Below, in pieces: positions 1-8,893 of a stretch of DNA of 53,721 nucleotides (positions are counted from its first letter, which is position 1; each line of letters opens with the position of its first letter). The translations under genes and the position numbers were made by a program. Source of the stretch: Cohnella thermotolerans DSM 17683. GTDB lineage: Bacteria > Bacillota > Bacilli > Paenibacillales > Paenibacillaceae. The notes beneath the pieces are model-generated. The model saw nothing but the letters and a program-made list of their open reading frames with translations. It ran no database searches and was not told the origin of the DNA. The stretch covers positions 1 through 53,721 of the forward strand of contig NZ_AUCP01000045.1 in NCBI RefSeq assembly GCF_000429825.1. Direction: 5' to 3'.

Positions 1-132
1 TGGTGCGCTTCGACGCCGGTGCTGATTTACAAAGAGCTGACGCGGGACAAGCCGGTGCTCCCCGTTCCCTGGCGCTTGTGGGGCAGCAGGGCGAAATGGA
101 AAGCTCGGCACTTCAGCGCTTGGGGGGCGTGA
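1..132 (+). CDS. 3' end of an unidentified gene (partial)
   Basis: An open frame in phase 1 enters from the left edge and ends with TGA at 130-132, giving the last 43 residues of a possible protein. The tail is basic and rich in Trp and Arg. I do not recognise a family. The stretch is GC-rich like the coding DNA here, and the sequence turns abruptly AT-rich after the stop, which supports a real gene end. No terminator is visible after it. The call rests only on composition and the open frame. Confidence 0.35.
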   Translation, partial: WCASTPVLIYKELTRDKPVLPVPWRLWGSRAKWKARHFSAWGA

Positions 133-490
133 CTTACAGATTAAAATTTCATCGCATTTTTCCAGATGATTAGATTTTGTGCGTAATCATTAGGTTTCAA
201 AGAGTTCATTTTATGCGGTTGTTCTATGCGTTTTTTGAGGCTCTCTTGCGATTTTCTTTTGAGCTTTTATGGAAATTATATGGAGAACTTTCAGTTCACG
301 ATTTGCTATCGTCTTGCCGCCTTTCCTGAGGAAAAGGGATAGTGGGACGATAACGAAAAAGGGAGGCAAGCAAGGGAAGCAAAAAAAGCAAGCAGAGGAG
401 GATGAACCGGCAGCGCCTGAGGCGATGGGATAATGGGATGCATGAAAAAAATGGGAGGGACTAGCGGACTCCGACGAGAATGTGGATATG
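133..490. other. AT-rich intergenic stretch
   Basis: About 360 bases without a supported gene. The left half (about 133-320) is AT-rich and holds nothing I can name. The right half carries two copies of the CTGAG-N5-GGGATA half-site listed as a repeat at 326-456, plus purine-rich tracts. Short frames here lack a convincing ribosome binding site and family similarity. Confidence 0.5.
326..456 (+). repeat. Intergenic repeat, copy 1 (two direct half-sites)
   Basis: Two half-sites of the form CTGAG-N5-GGGATA lie in the same orientation, at 326-341 and 417-432. The second is followed by ATGC and a run of A. This matches the right ends of the copies at 19548-19715 and 30182-30289. Unlike those copies, the half-sites here are direct, not inverted, so membership in the family is less certain. 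Confidence 0.45.
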
Positions 491-524
491 AAAAGCTGCC
501 GCCACGCAAGCGCGGTGCGGCAGC
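491..524 (-). terminator. Rho-independent terminator of the zinc-ribbon gene
   Basis: On the minus strand GCTGCCGC pairs with GCGGCAGC across a loop that can pair further, followed by a short run of T (491-494 complement). It sits 17 bases beyond the stop codon of the zinc-ribbon protein gene. Confidence 0.7.
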
Positions 525-540
525 GTTAGGAGCAAACGCA

Positions 541-1077
541 TTAGTTCTCGGCGGGACGACCGCAATCCGGGCAGAAGCGCACTTCCGGCTGCAGAACGGT
601 TCCGCATCCTTCGCAGACGCGCTTTACTTCCACGTCGACGACAACGGATTGGGGCTCCTCTTCCTTCGCCTCATTTTCTTCTTGGGGCAGCACTTCCACC
701 GGCACAGGCACGGGCTCCGGGAATTTGCGTCCGCAGGACGGGCAGAACTTCGTGTCGTACGGAACCGTCTGTCCGCATTCGCACTCTTTCTCATTGCGAA
801 GTTCGCGAATCCGATCTTCCAAGCCGGCAATTTCCTTGCGGATGCCGGCGATCGCTTCGCATTCGGGGATGACCATCCCTTCGGCAAGCGACAAGTCCTT
901 CTTCAAATATGCTTCAAAAACGGCCTCGCCGATCTGCGCGAAGCGTCTCTCGATGTCCTTGCGTTTCCCCGAAATTTGCGTATGGAGCTTCGTGATCTCC
1001 ACCGTCTGCTGCGCCTTCTCGGTGGCCGTCGAAACTCCCTTGCTTACGGTTTCCGTTAGCTTTTTGAGAAAACTCAT
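541..1077 (-). CDS. Double zinc-ribbon protein with N-terminal helix
   Basis: The protein has 178 residues. Residues 1 to about 95 form a charged, probably coiled-coil helix. Two zinc ribbons follow. The first, at about 98-115, has a CEC-N12-CPSC arrangement. The second, at about 155-173, has CEGC-N11-CPDC. An acidic Pro/Glu/Val linker joins them. Paired CxxC ribbons of this kind are found in many small Firmicutes proteins of unknown role, and I cannot give a function. The start is the ATG at 1077, preceded by GGGAGGCGG. The gene appears to be transcribed alone and ends at the terminator at 491-524. Confidence 0.85.
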   Translation of the reverse strand: MSFLKKLTETVSKGVSTATEKAQQTVEITKLHTQISGKRKDIERRFAQIGEAVFEAYLKKDLSLAEGMVIPECEAIAGIRKEIAGLEDRIRELRNEKECECGQTVPYDTKFCPSCGRKFPEPVPVPVEVLPQEENEAKEEEPQSVVVDVEVKRVCEGCGTVLQPEVRFCPDCGRPAEN

Positions 1078-1154
1078 CTGAACCGCCTCCCATTCACTTT
1101 CAAACGTATTATCCCATACTCTTCGGCATTCGTCACGACTGCCAAGGTCACAAT

Positions 1155-1910
1155 TCAGTGAACGCTATCGTTGCCATACCGGCTCGGCAACCCCTCGCGA
1201 GTATGCTCTCCCGGACGAACGAAACGCAAACAGCTCAAAGAGAGATACACGATTAAAATCAACAGACCGAACAACGCCGTAAAGATGGCCCCGTTGTGGC
1301 CCAAGCCGGCGCGGACGCCGTCAAGGAGTCGAAAAGGACTGAACAAAGCGTCCCAGCTGTTGAGCCGGATCACCCTTCCGAGGTAGATGCCAAACCCGCC
1401 GAGAAACGAGACGACGACGATAAACAGCCATCCGGCGAAAGAGCCCGCATACACCCGAATAAGCGAGTGAAAATGGAACATCGACAGATAGCCGAGCAGC
1501 AGCCCGCACCATGAAAACAGGAAAAAGACGACAAGATCGTACCAGACGACCAGAGAATCCAGCGTTTCGTGCCAGCCGTAGGAAGAATCGACGATGAGAT
1601 GAATCAAATCGGTCGTCAAATAGGGTGCATTCGGATATAACAGCACCCAGGCGATTCCAAGAACGAACAGCCCAACGAACAGGCTTCCTCCCCGAAGCAG
1701 CTTCGGCAGCCCGATCGCCGCCATAGAGACGATTAACGGCAGCCAGGCGAGAAACAAGTTCCAAAGCAAAAAGCCGTAACTGACGAAATCGAGCCGGTAC
1801 GCCCGAACGACCAAAAGCAGCACGCATAAAACGGAAGTGCCGCAAAGCACGTAGAACGCGGGTGCGAATAGCGTAGGCAAAGCCTGCGCCGGTTTTCTCG
1901 AACGGTTCAT
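1155..1910 (-). CDS. DUF1361 family integral membrane protein
   Basis: The protein has 251 residues and about seven hydrophobic segments starting near residue 15. Two motifs mark the DUF1361 family: a central LYPNAPYLTTDLIHL (about residues 91-105) and a later GIYLGRVIRLNSWD (about residues 174-187). The family has no established function. The start ATG at 1910 follows a strong AAGGAGG. The gene lies 77 bases upstream of the zinc-ribbon gene on the same strand with no obvious terminator between, so the two might be cotranscribed. Confidence 0.88.
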   Translation of the reverse strand: MNRSRKPAQALPTLFAPAFYVLCGTSVLCVLLLVVRAYRLDFVSYGFLLWNLFLAWLPLIVSMAAIGLPKLLRGGSLFVGLFVLGIAWVLLYPNAPYLTTDLIHLIVDSSYGWHETLDSLVVWYDLVVFFLFSWCGLLLGYLSMFHFHSLIRVYAGSFAGWLFIVVVSFLGGFGIYLGRVIRLNSWDALFSPFRLLDGVRAGLGHNGAIFTALFGLLILIVYLSLSCLRFVRPGEHTREGLPSRYGNDSVH

Positions 1911-2006
1911 GCATTGCCTCCTTCTTTATGTACAATACGACGAAACGCGGGTCAACGTTGCATTCTAATGTAAATACAGAGCGCGGCAGGAAAAGTTTCG
2001 TTGCGA

Positions 2007-2045
2007 TAAGAAAAAGAAGAGGATGAAGACAGGCTCTTCATCCTC
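2007..2045 (-). terminator. Terminator of the glycogen operon
   Basis: GAGGATGAAGA pairs perfectly with TCTTCATCCTC (2019-2029 with 2035-2045, loop of 5). On the minus strand a T-rich tail follows (complement of 2007-2018). It lies just beyond the aldo/keto reductase stop and closes the glgB-to-reductase operon. Confidence 0.85.
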
Positions 2046-2062
2046 GTAATTCCATCGTACGA

Positions 2063-3046
2063 TCAATAGGCTCCGCGAATATGATCGTGCACGCGCTCGG
2101 CATAAAAAGCCCGGAGCCGTTCCCGCTCTTCCGGCGAGAAGGAAGGCACGGCTTGCGCGGCCAGATTGTCTTCGACTTGCCGGACGTTCTTGAAGCCCGG
2201 GATGACGCACGTCACCTCCGGAAAATCGAGAATCCAGCGAAGCGCGGCCCGCGTCATGCTGCCTCTGCCTTCGGCGATCCAAGCCAGTTCCCGTGAGAGC
2301 TTGACCCCCTTCTCGAACGGGAGCCCCGCAAACGTCTCCCCGACGTTGAACTGTTCGCCGTTGCGATTGAAGCTGCGGTGGTCCTCCGGATCAAATGAGG
2401 AGTTCTCGGAAAATTTCCCGGTGAGCAAGCCGCTGGCCAGCGGCAAACGCGCCAGCAAGCCGACCTGGCGTTCTTGGGCGCGGGGCAGCAGCTCGTCGAT
2501 CATTTTCTGACGGAAAATGTTGAAAATGATCTGCAAAGCCTGCACGCCCGGCTGATCGAGGCAAAGCAGCCCTTCCTCCGCCGTCTCGACGCTGACGCCG
2601 TAGGCGCGGATTTTACCTTCCTCCTGCAGCCGGTCCAGCACGCCGAAGACGGAACCGTCCCGCAAAATTTCGATCGGCGGGCAATGAATCTGATAGAGGT
2701 CGATTCGCTCTCTCTCCAGCCGCTTCAAGCTCGCTTCGCACCATTCCCTGACCTGGCGCTCGGAATAGGTTGCCGGATCGCGGATGTCGCCCGCGCGGCA
2801 AAATTTCGTGGCAATATAGATTTGATCTTCCTTGCCCTTGGTCGCCTTCGCCAACAGCCGCTCGCTGCGACCGTCGCCGTAAACGTCCGCCGTATCGAAA
2901 AAGTTGACGCCTTCGTCGATCGCCCTGGCGAGCGCGCGCAGCGACTCGGCTTCGTCGGTTTGCCCCCATGCGCCTCCGATCGCCCACGTTCCGAAGCTGA
3001 TCTCGCTCACTTGCAGTCCCGTACGTCCCAACGTCCGATACTTCAT
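2063..3046 (-). CDS. Aldo/keto reductase, last gene of the glycogen operon
   Basis: The protein has 327 residues, typical for an NADPH-dependent aldo/keto reductase. It begins with MKYRTLGRTGLQVSEISFGT. The catalytic region includes DTADVYGDGRSE (Asp and Tyr at about 50 and 55), the IATKF strand and the IDLYQIHCPP segment. I chose the ATG at 3046 because GGGACGAGG lies six bases before it; an in-frame ATG at 3052 almost touches that site. The gene starts 21 bases after the GH15 gene and ends at the terminator at 2007-2045, so it is the last gene of the glycogen operon. Its substrate cannot be read from sequence. Confidence 0.9.
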   Translation of the reverse strand: MKYRTLGRTGLQVSEISFGTWAIGGAWGQTDEAESLRALARAIDEGVNFFDTADVYGDGRSERLLAKATKGKEDQIYIATKFCRAGDIRDPATYSERQVREWCEASLKRLERERIDLYQIHCPPIEILRDGSVFGVLDRLQEEGKIRAYGVSVETAEEGLLCLDQPGVQALQIIFNIFRQKMIDELLPRAQERQVGLLARLPLASGLLTGKFSENSSFDPEDHRSFNRNGEQFNVGETFAGLPFEKGVKLSRELAWIAEGRGSMTRAALRWILDFPEVTCVIPGFKNVRQVEDNLAAQAVPSFSPEERERLRAFYAERVHDHIRGAY

Positions 3047-3067
3047 TATCATCCTCGTCCCTTCGAC

Positions 3068-5083
3068 TTAAATGGAAGCGTTGCCCTTCTCCCATTCTAG
3101 CAAAGAAACGGTAGCCGACGCCAATCTCTCGCGCTTGCGGACGTACTTGCACACGGTGCTTATGTACGTGGCGTGCGACCAGGTGAGCGGCGCGACGGAC
3201 AGCGGAGTTCCGTTGAGCGGATGAATTTGCTCCGGCAGGTTCCCTCCCTGAAGCGTATGCCGCGTCACCTTCTCCAAAGTGGCTCGCGGCGCCTCCAAAT
3301 CCTCCGGCCGCTTCGCCGTCTCGATCTGAAAGTTCGCCACCCAGAGCGTACAAATGATCCACGGATTGCCCGGCACCCGGTCGACCTCGTCGCTTTGCTG
3401 AAAATAATAATCGTCCGTGTACCGGGCGATCCCGCCGATTTCCGTTTGCACGCACAAGTCTTGGGCGATCGCGTTCATCGTCCGCGCGACCCGCTCGTCG
3501 TCGGCGGGCAGCACGCCGAACTCGAACAGCCCGAACAAACTGCTCTCCAGCGTCATGTCCTTTATCCAGACGCCGTCCCGCTGCACGAGCCCGCGCGCGA
3601 ACCGCCCCGCCTCTTCGTCCCACAGATGGTTCAGCATCCCCATCTTCATGCGCTCGGCGACGTTGCGGTACCGGTCGCTCCGCTCGTAATCGCCGAACAG
3701 ATCGGCGAAATACGCCGCCGCCATCAGTCCCCCGTACACCGATGCGGCCGTGTACGTCCAAATGCCGTAGCGCTCCTCCCACAAGTCGTAGCTCGGGAGG
3801 GGCAAGCCCAGCGACGGTTCGACAAAGTCGCAGAGGAACGACGCCGCTTTGCGCACAAGCGTCGGGTACAGCGCCTGCGGCAGCTCGATCTCGCCCTGCC
3901 GCTCGTAATCTTTCCACAGCGCGAACAAGACGAGCGCCGTCTCGTCCTCCTGGATCGGCAGGCGCGGACTCCCTTGCACGACATAAGGGTGCCAGCTGGA
4001 GCCGACGGTGCCGTCCGGGTTGTACTTGTGGTACAAGTATCCTTCGGGCGACAGCGCGCGGTTGCAAAAATCGAAAAACGGCGCGATCGTCCCGTGATAG
4101 CCCGCCAGCGACATCGCGTCGGCGATGAGCGCGCCGTCGCGCGGCCACATGTAGCTGTAGTGGTCGCGATTGTACTGCAAAATGTCGGTGTCGTTGGCGG
4201 CCAGAATGGCGCCCCGTTCGTCGATCTGCGTGCGCACGATGAGCAGGCTGTGCTTGAACAGCCGGACGACCTCCGGCGGCAAGTCTCCGAAGTCGTCCCC
4301 GGCCTTGGCCAGCCAGTTGTTCCAGTAAATGACGATCCGGCTGAGCAGCTTCTCCGGATGGCTCTCCTGGACGTACTGGTCGAGACGCTTCACCTCCTCG
4401 AGATCGGAGCCTACCGCCAGCCAATAATAGAACGTGCTCTCGCTGCCCGCCGGCACCTCCGCCCGAAAGCTGATGGCGCTGTCGACGGAGCCTTGCGCGA
4501 TCGCGTTGCCCATCAGCTCGCCGTCCTCGGCGTCCCGCCACGTCCCTTCCGCCGCATGGAACCGCTTGATGCCGGTCGAAAATTGGAAGATGCCCCCGCC
4601 CTGCGAGCGGCCGTTGAACATGAAGTAGGACGACCGCTTGTAATGGAACACCGTCCGGTTGCCCGGGTAAAAGGCGGCCGTATCCCCCACCTCGTTGCCG
4701 TCGATCATCAGGTCCTGGTGGAAAAAAATCCGGACCTCCTTCGCCTCCCCGCTCAAATTGCGAACGACGACGCGCTTGATGTAGATCGTCTCGCGCTGGT
4801 GGATGCCGTCGTTCATATAAAGCTCCAGACCGAGCCCTTCGTGGCGGGCCGTCACGTTCGTCACGAGCGAGTTCTCGATGTAGCCGAGCTGGATTTTCCA
4901 GCCCGGATCGTCCAACCAGACGAACTTGCCTCCGCACCAGACACCGAACCGGCAAAGCTGGCCCCCGATATGGTTGAGCTGACCGACGTAAGGGAAATAC
5001 AGATCCCTCAGGAAACAGTTTTTGTCCAGATTAATCAACATTTTCCCGTTACCGATGACCAGATGTCGCGCCATGGCGTCCAT
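3068..5083 (-). CDS. GH15 glucoamylase-like glycoside hydrolase
   Basis: The protein has 671 residues. An N-terminal beta-sandwich (about 1-270) precedes an (alpha/alpha)6 barrel (about 290-660), the usual GH15 layout. The barrel carries YMWPRDGAL, then LWEERYGIWTYT with the likely general acid Glu, and GGNLPEQIHP with the likely general base Glu. GH15 enzymes release glucose from alpha-glucans or trehalose-type substrates. No signal peptide is visible, so it should act in the cytoplasm, fitting glycogen breakdown. It starts 9 bases after glgA and is followed 21 bases later by the aldo/keto reductase. An ATG three codons in (5074) is also possible. Confidence 0.9.
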   Translation of the reverse strand: MDAMARHLVIGNGKMLINLDKNCFLRDLYFPYVGQLNHIGGQLCRFGVWCGGKFVWLDDPGWKIQLGYIENSLVTNVTARHEGLGLELYMNDGIHQRETIYIKRVVVRNLSGEAKEVRIFFHQDLMIDGNEVGDTAAFYPGNRTVFHYKRSSYFMFNGRSQGGGIFQFSTGIKRFHAAEGTWRDAEDGELMGNAIAQGSVDSAISFRAEVPAGSESTFYYWLAVGSDLEEVKRLDQYVQESHPEKLLSRIVIYWNNWLAKAGDDFGDLPPEVVRLFKHSLLIVRTQIDERGAILAANDTDILQYNRDHYSYMWPRDGALIADAMSLAGYHGTIAPFFDFCNRALSPEGYLYHKYNPDGTVGSSWHPYVVQGSPRLPIQEDETALVLFALWKDYERQGEIELPQALYPTLVRKAASFLCDFVEPSLGLPLPSYDLWEERYGIWTYTAASVYGGLMAAAYFADLFGDYERSDRYRNVAERMKMGMLNHLWDEEAGRFARGLVQRDGVWIKDMTLESSLFGLFEFGVLPADDERVARTMNAIAQDLCVQTEIGGIARYTDDYYFQQSDEVDRVPGNPWIICTLWVANFQIETAKRPEDLEAPRATLEKVTRHTLQGGNLPEQIHPLNGTPLSVAPLTWSHATYISTVCKYVRKRERLASATVSLLEWEKGNASI

Positions 5084-5092
5084 TCCCCTTCC

Positions 5093-6529
5093 TTATGTGG
5101 CGAGCTCGCCGTACAACCGTTCGTACTCCTGCGCCGACGCGTCCCAACCGTAATCTTGCTTGGCGCCGTTGTCGACGATTCGCTTCCAGGTCGCCTCGTC
5201 CCCGTAAAATGTCAGAGCCCGCCGGACGGTGTACAGCAAATCGTGCGCCGATGGCGGACCGAAGCTGAAGCCGTTGCCTTCTCCCGTAAATTCGTTGTAC
5301 GCCTCCACCGTGTCGCGCAGACCGCCGGTCTCCCGGACGATCGGCACCGTGCGGTAGCGCAGCGAGATTAATTGGCTGAGCCCGCAAGGCTCGAAGCGCG
5401 ACGGCATGAGGAACATGTCCGAAGCGGCGTAAATGCGGCGGGCGAGCCCCTCGTTGAAGCCGAACCAGACGAACAGCCGGCCCGCGTACCTCTCGGCCGC
5501 TTCCCGCAACCGCCGCTCGAAATACGGATCGCCTGAACCGAGGATGACCATCTGCAGAGGTTCGGCCATCAGCCCGGGCAGCGCCTCGTCCAGCAGATCG
5601 ATCCCCTTCTGCCCGACGAGCCGCGACACGATGCCGATCATCGGCAAGCTCTCATCGGCCGGGAGGCTGAGCTCCTGCTGCAGCGCCGATTTGTTCCGCC
5701 TCTTCTTCGCCAGCGAATGGCGGTAATTGACCGCAAGATGAGGATCGGTCATCGGGTCGTAGCTGTCCAGGTCGATGCCGTTGACGATGCCGGTCAAATC
5801 GCCCGCGCGCTGCCGGAGGACGCCGTCCAGCTTTTCCCCGTATTCGTGCGTTTGAATCTCCCTCGCGTAGGTCGGGCTAACCGTCGTCAGCTTGTCCGCG
5901 AACCGGAGTCCGGCCTTCATGCAGGACCCGGCCCCGTAAAACTCCATTCCGTCCTCCCCGAACAGCTCGTCGCCGGCGGAGAGCAAATCCTTGAGCAGCT
6001 CGCGCGAAAAGACGCCCTGATACTGCAGATTGTGGATCGTAAACACGGTCCGGATGCTTCGCAGGGCGGGGTAAGGCGAATACCGGGTCTTCAGCAGCAT
6101 CGGAACGAGCCCGGTCTGCCAGTCGTGACAGTGAACGACGTCCGGCAGCTCGTCCTTGTTAAGCCGCTTCAGCGCCTCGACGACGGCGAAACTGAAGAAG
6201 GCGAATCGTTCCGCCTCCTCTTCGCCGTAACCGTACAAGTAGCCGCGCTTGAAAAAATATTCGTTGTCGACGAGCAGAAACTTCACCCCGTCTACGGTCG
6301 TCTCGAGCAGACCGCAATATTGCCTGCGCCAGCCGAGCGTCACGTCGAAGCTCGTCTTGAAGACGGCGGCGTCCGCGATTCCGCGGGGAATCTCGCCGTA
6401 TTTGGGCAGCACGACGGTGACCCGGACGCCGAGCTTGGCCAGCGCCCTCGGCAGCGCGCCGACGACGTCCGCGAGTCCTCCCGTCTTGACGAGCGGAACG
6501 GCTTCGGAAGCCGCGAACCATACGTTCAT
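5093..6529 (-). CDS. glgA: Glycogen synthase (ADP-glucose)
   Basis: The protein has 478 residues, the normal length for bacterial GlgA (GT5). It transfers glucose from ADP-glucose to the non-reducing end of alpha-1,4-glucan. The N-terminus holds KTGGLADVVGALPRAL, the ADP-glucose binding KxGGL motif. Later come VVHCHDWQTGLVP, GIVNGID, and the C-terminal Rossmann half with GIVSRLVGQKG and PSRFEPCGLSQL, including the catalytic Glu. It begins 42 bases after glgD and ends 9 bases before the GH15 gene. The start ATG at 6529 follows GGGGGGAT. Confidence 0.95.
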   Translation of the reverse strand: MNVWFAASEAVPLVKTGGLADVVGALPRALAKLGVRVTVVLPKYGEIPRGIADAAVFKTSFDVTLGWRRQYCGLLETTVDGVKFLLVDNEYFFKRGYLYGYGEEEAERFAFFSFAVVEALKRLNKDELPDVVHCHDWQTGLVPMLLKTRYSPYPALRSIRTVFTIHNLQYQGVFSRELLKDLLSAGDELFGEDGMEFYGAGSCMKAGLRFADKLTTVSPTYAREIQTHEYGEKLDGVLRQRAGDLTGIVNGIDLDSYDPMTDPHLAVNYRHSLAKKRRNKSALQQELSLPADESLPMIGIVSRLVGQKGIDLLDEALPGLMAEPLQMVILGSGDPYFERRLREAAERYAGRLFVWFGFNEGLARRIYAASDMFLMPSRFEPCGLSQLISLRYRTVPIVRETGGLRDTVEAYNEFTGEGNGFSFGPPSAHDLLYTVRRALTFYGDEATWKRIVDNGAKQDYGWDASAQEYERLYGELAT

Positions 6530-6571
6530 CGAATCCCCCCGAATGGAAAATGGCGTCGGTCGCCAAGCTTG

Positions 6572-7684
6572 TCAAATGACATTCCGCTTGACGGCCAGGT
6601 AGGGCACGTCGGCGGTGCCCCGCAGCTGCTGCTGCGGTCGAATCTCCACTTCCTTGTCGAGAATGCAGTTCTCAAGCGCTCCGTTCTCGCCGATCACCCC
6701 GTTCTGCATGACGATGCTGCCGCGGACGGCCGCTCCCTTGCGCACCTTGACACCGCGAAATAAAATGCTGCCCTCGACCGTCCCTTCGATCTCGCAGCCG
6801 TTCGCCACGAGCGAGTTCACGACGGCGGATCCGCTGCGGTAACGGGTCGGCGGTTCGTCCTTCACTTTCGTATAGATCGGCCCGGGACGGAAAAACAGCT
6901 CGTTCCAGACGTCCGGGTCCAGCAGCTCCATGTTGTGCCGGTAGAAAGCCGGAATCGTGTTGACGACGCCGAGGAAGCCGTCGTGCATGCAGGCGCCGAC
7001 GTTCAGCTCGCCGAGCCGCGACATGATCGCGTCCCGGACGAAATGATCCTTCCCTTGGGCCAGCGTCGTCTCCACCAGGTCGATCAGCAACTCTTTGCGG
7101 AGCAAGTACATTTCCATGGAGACGACGTCGCTCGCGAGGCGGCCGAAATGATCCTGCATCTCCACGATTCGCCCGTCCGCATCCGTCTTCACCTTGCGCG
7201 CCAGGCCGGTTCGGGCGAGCGGCCAGCTTTTGCAGACGACGGTGACGTCCAGGTTCCGGTCCCGGTGCTCGGCCAGCACGCGGGCGAAATCGAGGTTGCA
7301 TACCATATGGCTGCGCGCGATGACGACGTATTCCAGCGGGCTGCGGACGAAATAGTCCCGGTGGCGGTAGAACTGGTAAAGATCGCCTTTGCCGAATTCG
7401 GTCATGTCCTCCATCGCCGGCGGCAGCACGAACAGGCCGCTCTGCTTCCGGTGCAAGTCCCAGTTGCCGCCCGAGCCGAGGTGGTCCATCAGCGAGCGGA
7501 ACTTCGTATGCGCGAACACCGCTACCTTCGCGATGCCGGAATTGACCATCGAGGACAGCACGAAATCGATGAGCCGGTACCGGCCGCCGAACGGCACCGT
7601 CGCGAGGCAGCGTCCGGCGGTCAGCGTGCCCATCTGTTCGGTCTCGTGAATGAGGTTGATGACGCCCATCATCGGGAGCTTCAT
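6572..7684 (-). CDS. glgD: GlgD, ADP-glucose pyrophosphorylase-like subunit
   Basis: The protein has 370 residues. It begins [19 protein letters not shown] and resembles GlgC, with a nucleotidyltransferase domain ([20 protein letters not shown]) and a C-terminal left-handed beta-helix. It lacks the classical AGGEGRRL loop of GlgC, as expected for GlgD. In Bacillus-type bacteria GlgD forms a hetero-oligomer with GlgC and raises its activity. The ATG at 7684 overlaps the glgC stop as ATGA, which argues against the much longer open frame that extends upstream with low-complexity Arg-rich translation. Confidence 0.93.
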   Translation of the reverse strand: MKLPMMGVINLIHETEQMGTLTAGRCLATVPFGGRYRLIDFVLSSMVNSGIAKVAVFAHTKFRSLMDHLGSGGNWDLHRKQSGLFVLPPAMEDMTEFGKGDLYQFYRHRDYFVRSPLEYVVIARSHMVCNLDFARVLAEHRDRNLDVTVVCKSWPLARTGLARKVKTDADGRIVEMQDHFGRLASDVVSMEMYLLRKELLIDLVETTLAQGKDHFVRDAIMSRLGELNVGACMHDGFLGVVNTIPAFYRHNMELLDPDVWNELFFRPGPIYTKVKDEPPTRYRSGSAVVNSLVANGCEIEGTVEGSILFRGVKVRKGAAVRGSIVMQNGVIGENGALENCILDKEVEIRPQQQLRGTADVPYLAVKRNVI

Positions 7685-8847
7685 ATCGGCTTCGCCTCCA
7701 ATAGCGGTCTTGCGTCCGGCACCGTGTCGCCGCTTCCGACGACGGCGATCTCCTCCGAATCGAAGGCGCCGACCTGACAGCCGTCGCCGACGACGGCGCC
7801 TTCCCCGACGATCGCCCGAATGACGCGGGCGTCCTTGCCGACAACGGCGCCTGGCATGAGCACCGAATCCTCGACCAGGCTGCCCTTGCCGACCTTGACG
7901 CCGTAGAATAGCACGGACCGGTTCACGTTCCCTTCGACGACGCATCCCTCGTTGATCAGCGAGCTGCGTACGCTCGCGCCGGGAGCCACATATTGCGCGG
8001 GCCGGTTCGGGCTGACCGAATAGATGCGCCGCTCCCTGTCGTTCAAGTTCAAGGAGGCTTCATCCTCCAGCAGGTCCATGTTCGCTTCCCAGAGGCTGTC
8101 TATCGTGCCGACGTCCTTCCAATAGCCTTCGAAACGGTACGAATACAGCCGGGCTCCTTCGCGCAGCAGCTTCGGAATGACGTTCTTGCCGAAATCGTTG
8201 GCGGATTGGCTGTCGGCCTCGTCCTGGATGAGCGCTTCCCGGAGCACCGGCCACGAGAACATGTAAACGCCCATCGAGGCGAGATTGCTGGTCGGCTGCT
8301 TCGGCTTCTCCGCGAATTCGACGATGCGCCCTTCCTCGTCCACGCTCATGACGCCAAAGCGGCTCGCCTCCGCCCATGGCACCGGAATGACGGCGATCGT
8401 GGCGTCCGCGCGATTCGACTTGTGTGCGGACAGCAGCATGTCGTAATCCATTTTGTAAATATGGTCGCCGGAGATGATGAGCACGTACTCCGGGTCGTAT
8501 CGCTCGATAAATCCGATATTCTGATAAATGGCGTTCGCCGTGCCTTTGTACCAGACGCCGCCCTTCTGGCGGACGTACGGCGGCAGCACGTGCATGCCCC
8601 CCTCCCGGCGGTCGAGGCCCCAAGGGCTGCCGATTCCGAGGTACTGGTTCAGAACGAGCGGCTGGTATTGGGTCAGCACCCCGACCGTCTCGATACCGGA
8701 ATTGACGCAATTGCTGAGCGTGAAATCGATAATGCGGTACTTGCCTCCGAAATGAACGGCCGGTTTGGCCAAGTCCTTGGTCAGGACGCCGAGCCGGCGC
8801 CCTTCCCCTCCCGCCAGCAGCATGGCGATGCATTCGTTGCGGCGCAT
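7681..8847 (-). CDS. glgC: Glucose-1-phosphate adenylyltransferase
   Basis: The protein has 388 residues. GlgC makes ADP-glucose from ATP and glucose 1-phosphate, the committed step of glycogen synthesis. Visible motifs are [16 protein letters not shown] near the N-terminus, [20 protein letters not shown], and the [11 protein letters not shown] metal-binding segment, followed by a beta-helix tail. I chose the ATG at 8847 because AGAGAGGAG lies upstream; an in-frame extension of 25 residues has no family similarity. It follows glgB by 46 bases and overlaps glgD by four bases. Confidence 0.95.
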   Translation of the reverse strand: MRRNECIAMLLAGGEGRRLGVLTKDLAKPAVHFGGKYRIIDFTLSNCVNSGIETVGVLTQYQPLVLNQYLGIGSPWGLDRREGGMHVLPPYVRQKGGVWYKGTANAIYQNIGFIERYDPEYVLIISGDHIYKMDYDMLLSAHKSNRADATIAVIPVPWAEASRFGVMSVDEEGRIVEFAEKPKQPTSNLASMGVYMFSWPVLREALIQDEADSQSANDFGKNVIPKLLREGARLYSYRFEGYWKDVGTIDSLWEANMDLLEDEASLNLNDRERRIYSVSPNRPAQYVAPGASVRSSLINEGCVVEGNVNRSVLFYGVKVGKGSLVEDSVLMPGAVVGKDARVIRAIVGEGAVVGDGCQVGAFDSEEIAVVGSGDTVPDARPLLEAKPI

Positions 8848-8893
8848 AGATATCGCTCCTCTCTGTACGATGGTTCCGTGCCTGTCGCGGGAA

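Noticed and set aside
213..332. Short frame of 39 codons in AT-rich DNA
   Set aside because: No ribosome binding site and no similarity. Length is within chance.
306..509. 67-codon minus-strand frame near the left edge
   Set aside because: It covers the repeat at 326-456 and a terminator, and its translation is low-complexity.
2613..4955. Open frame of 780 codons on the minus strand
   Set aside because: It is the GH15 and aldo/keto reductase region read in another frame. It carries no recognisable domain.
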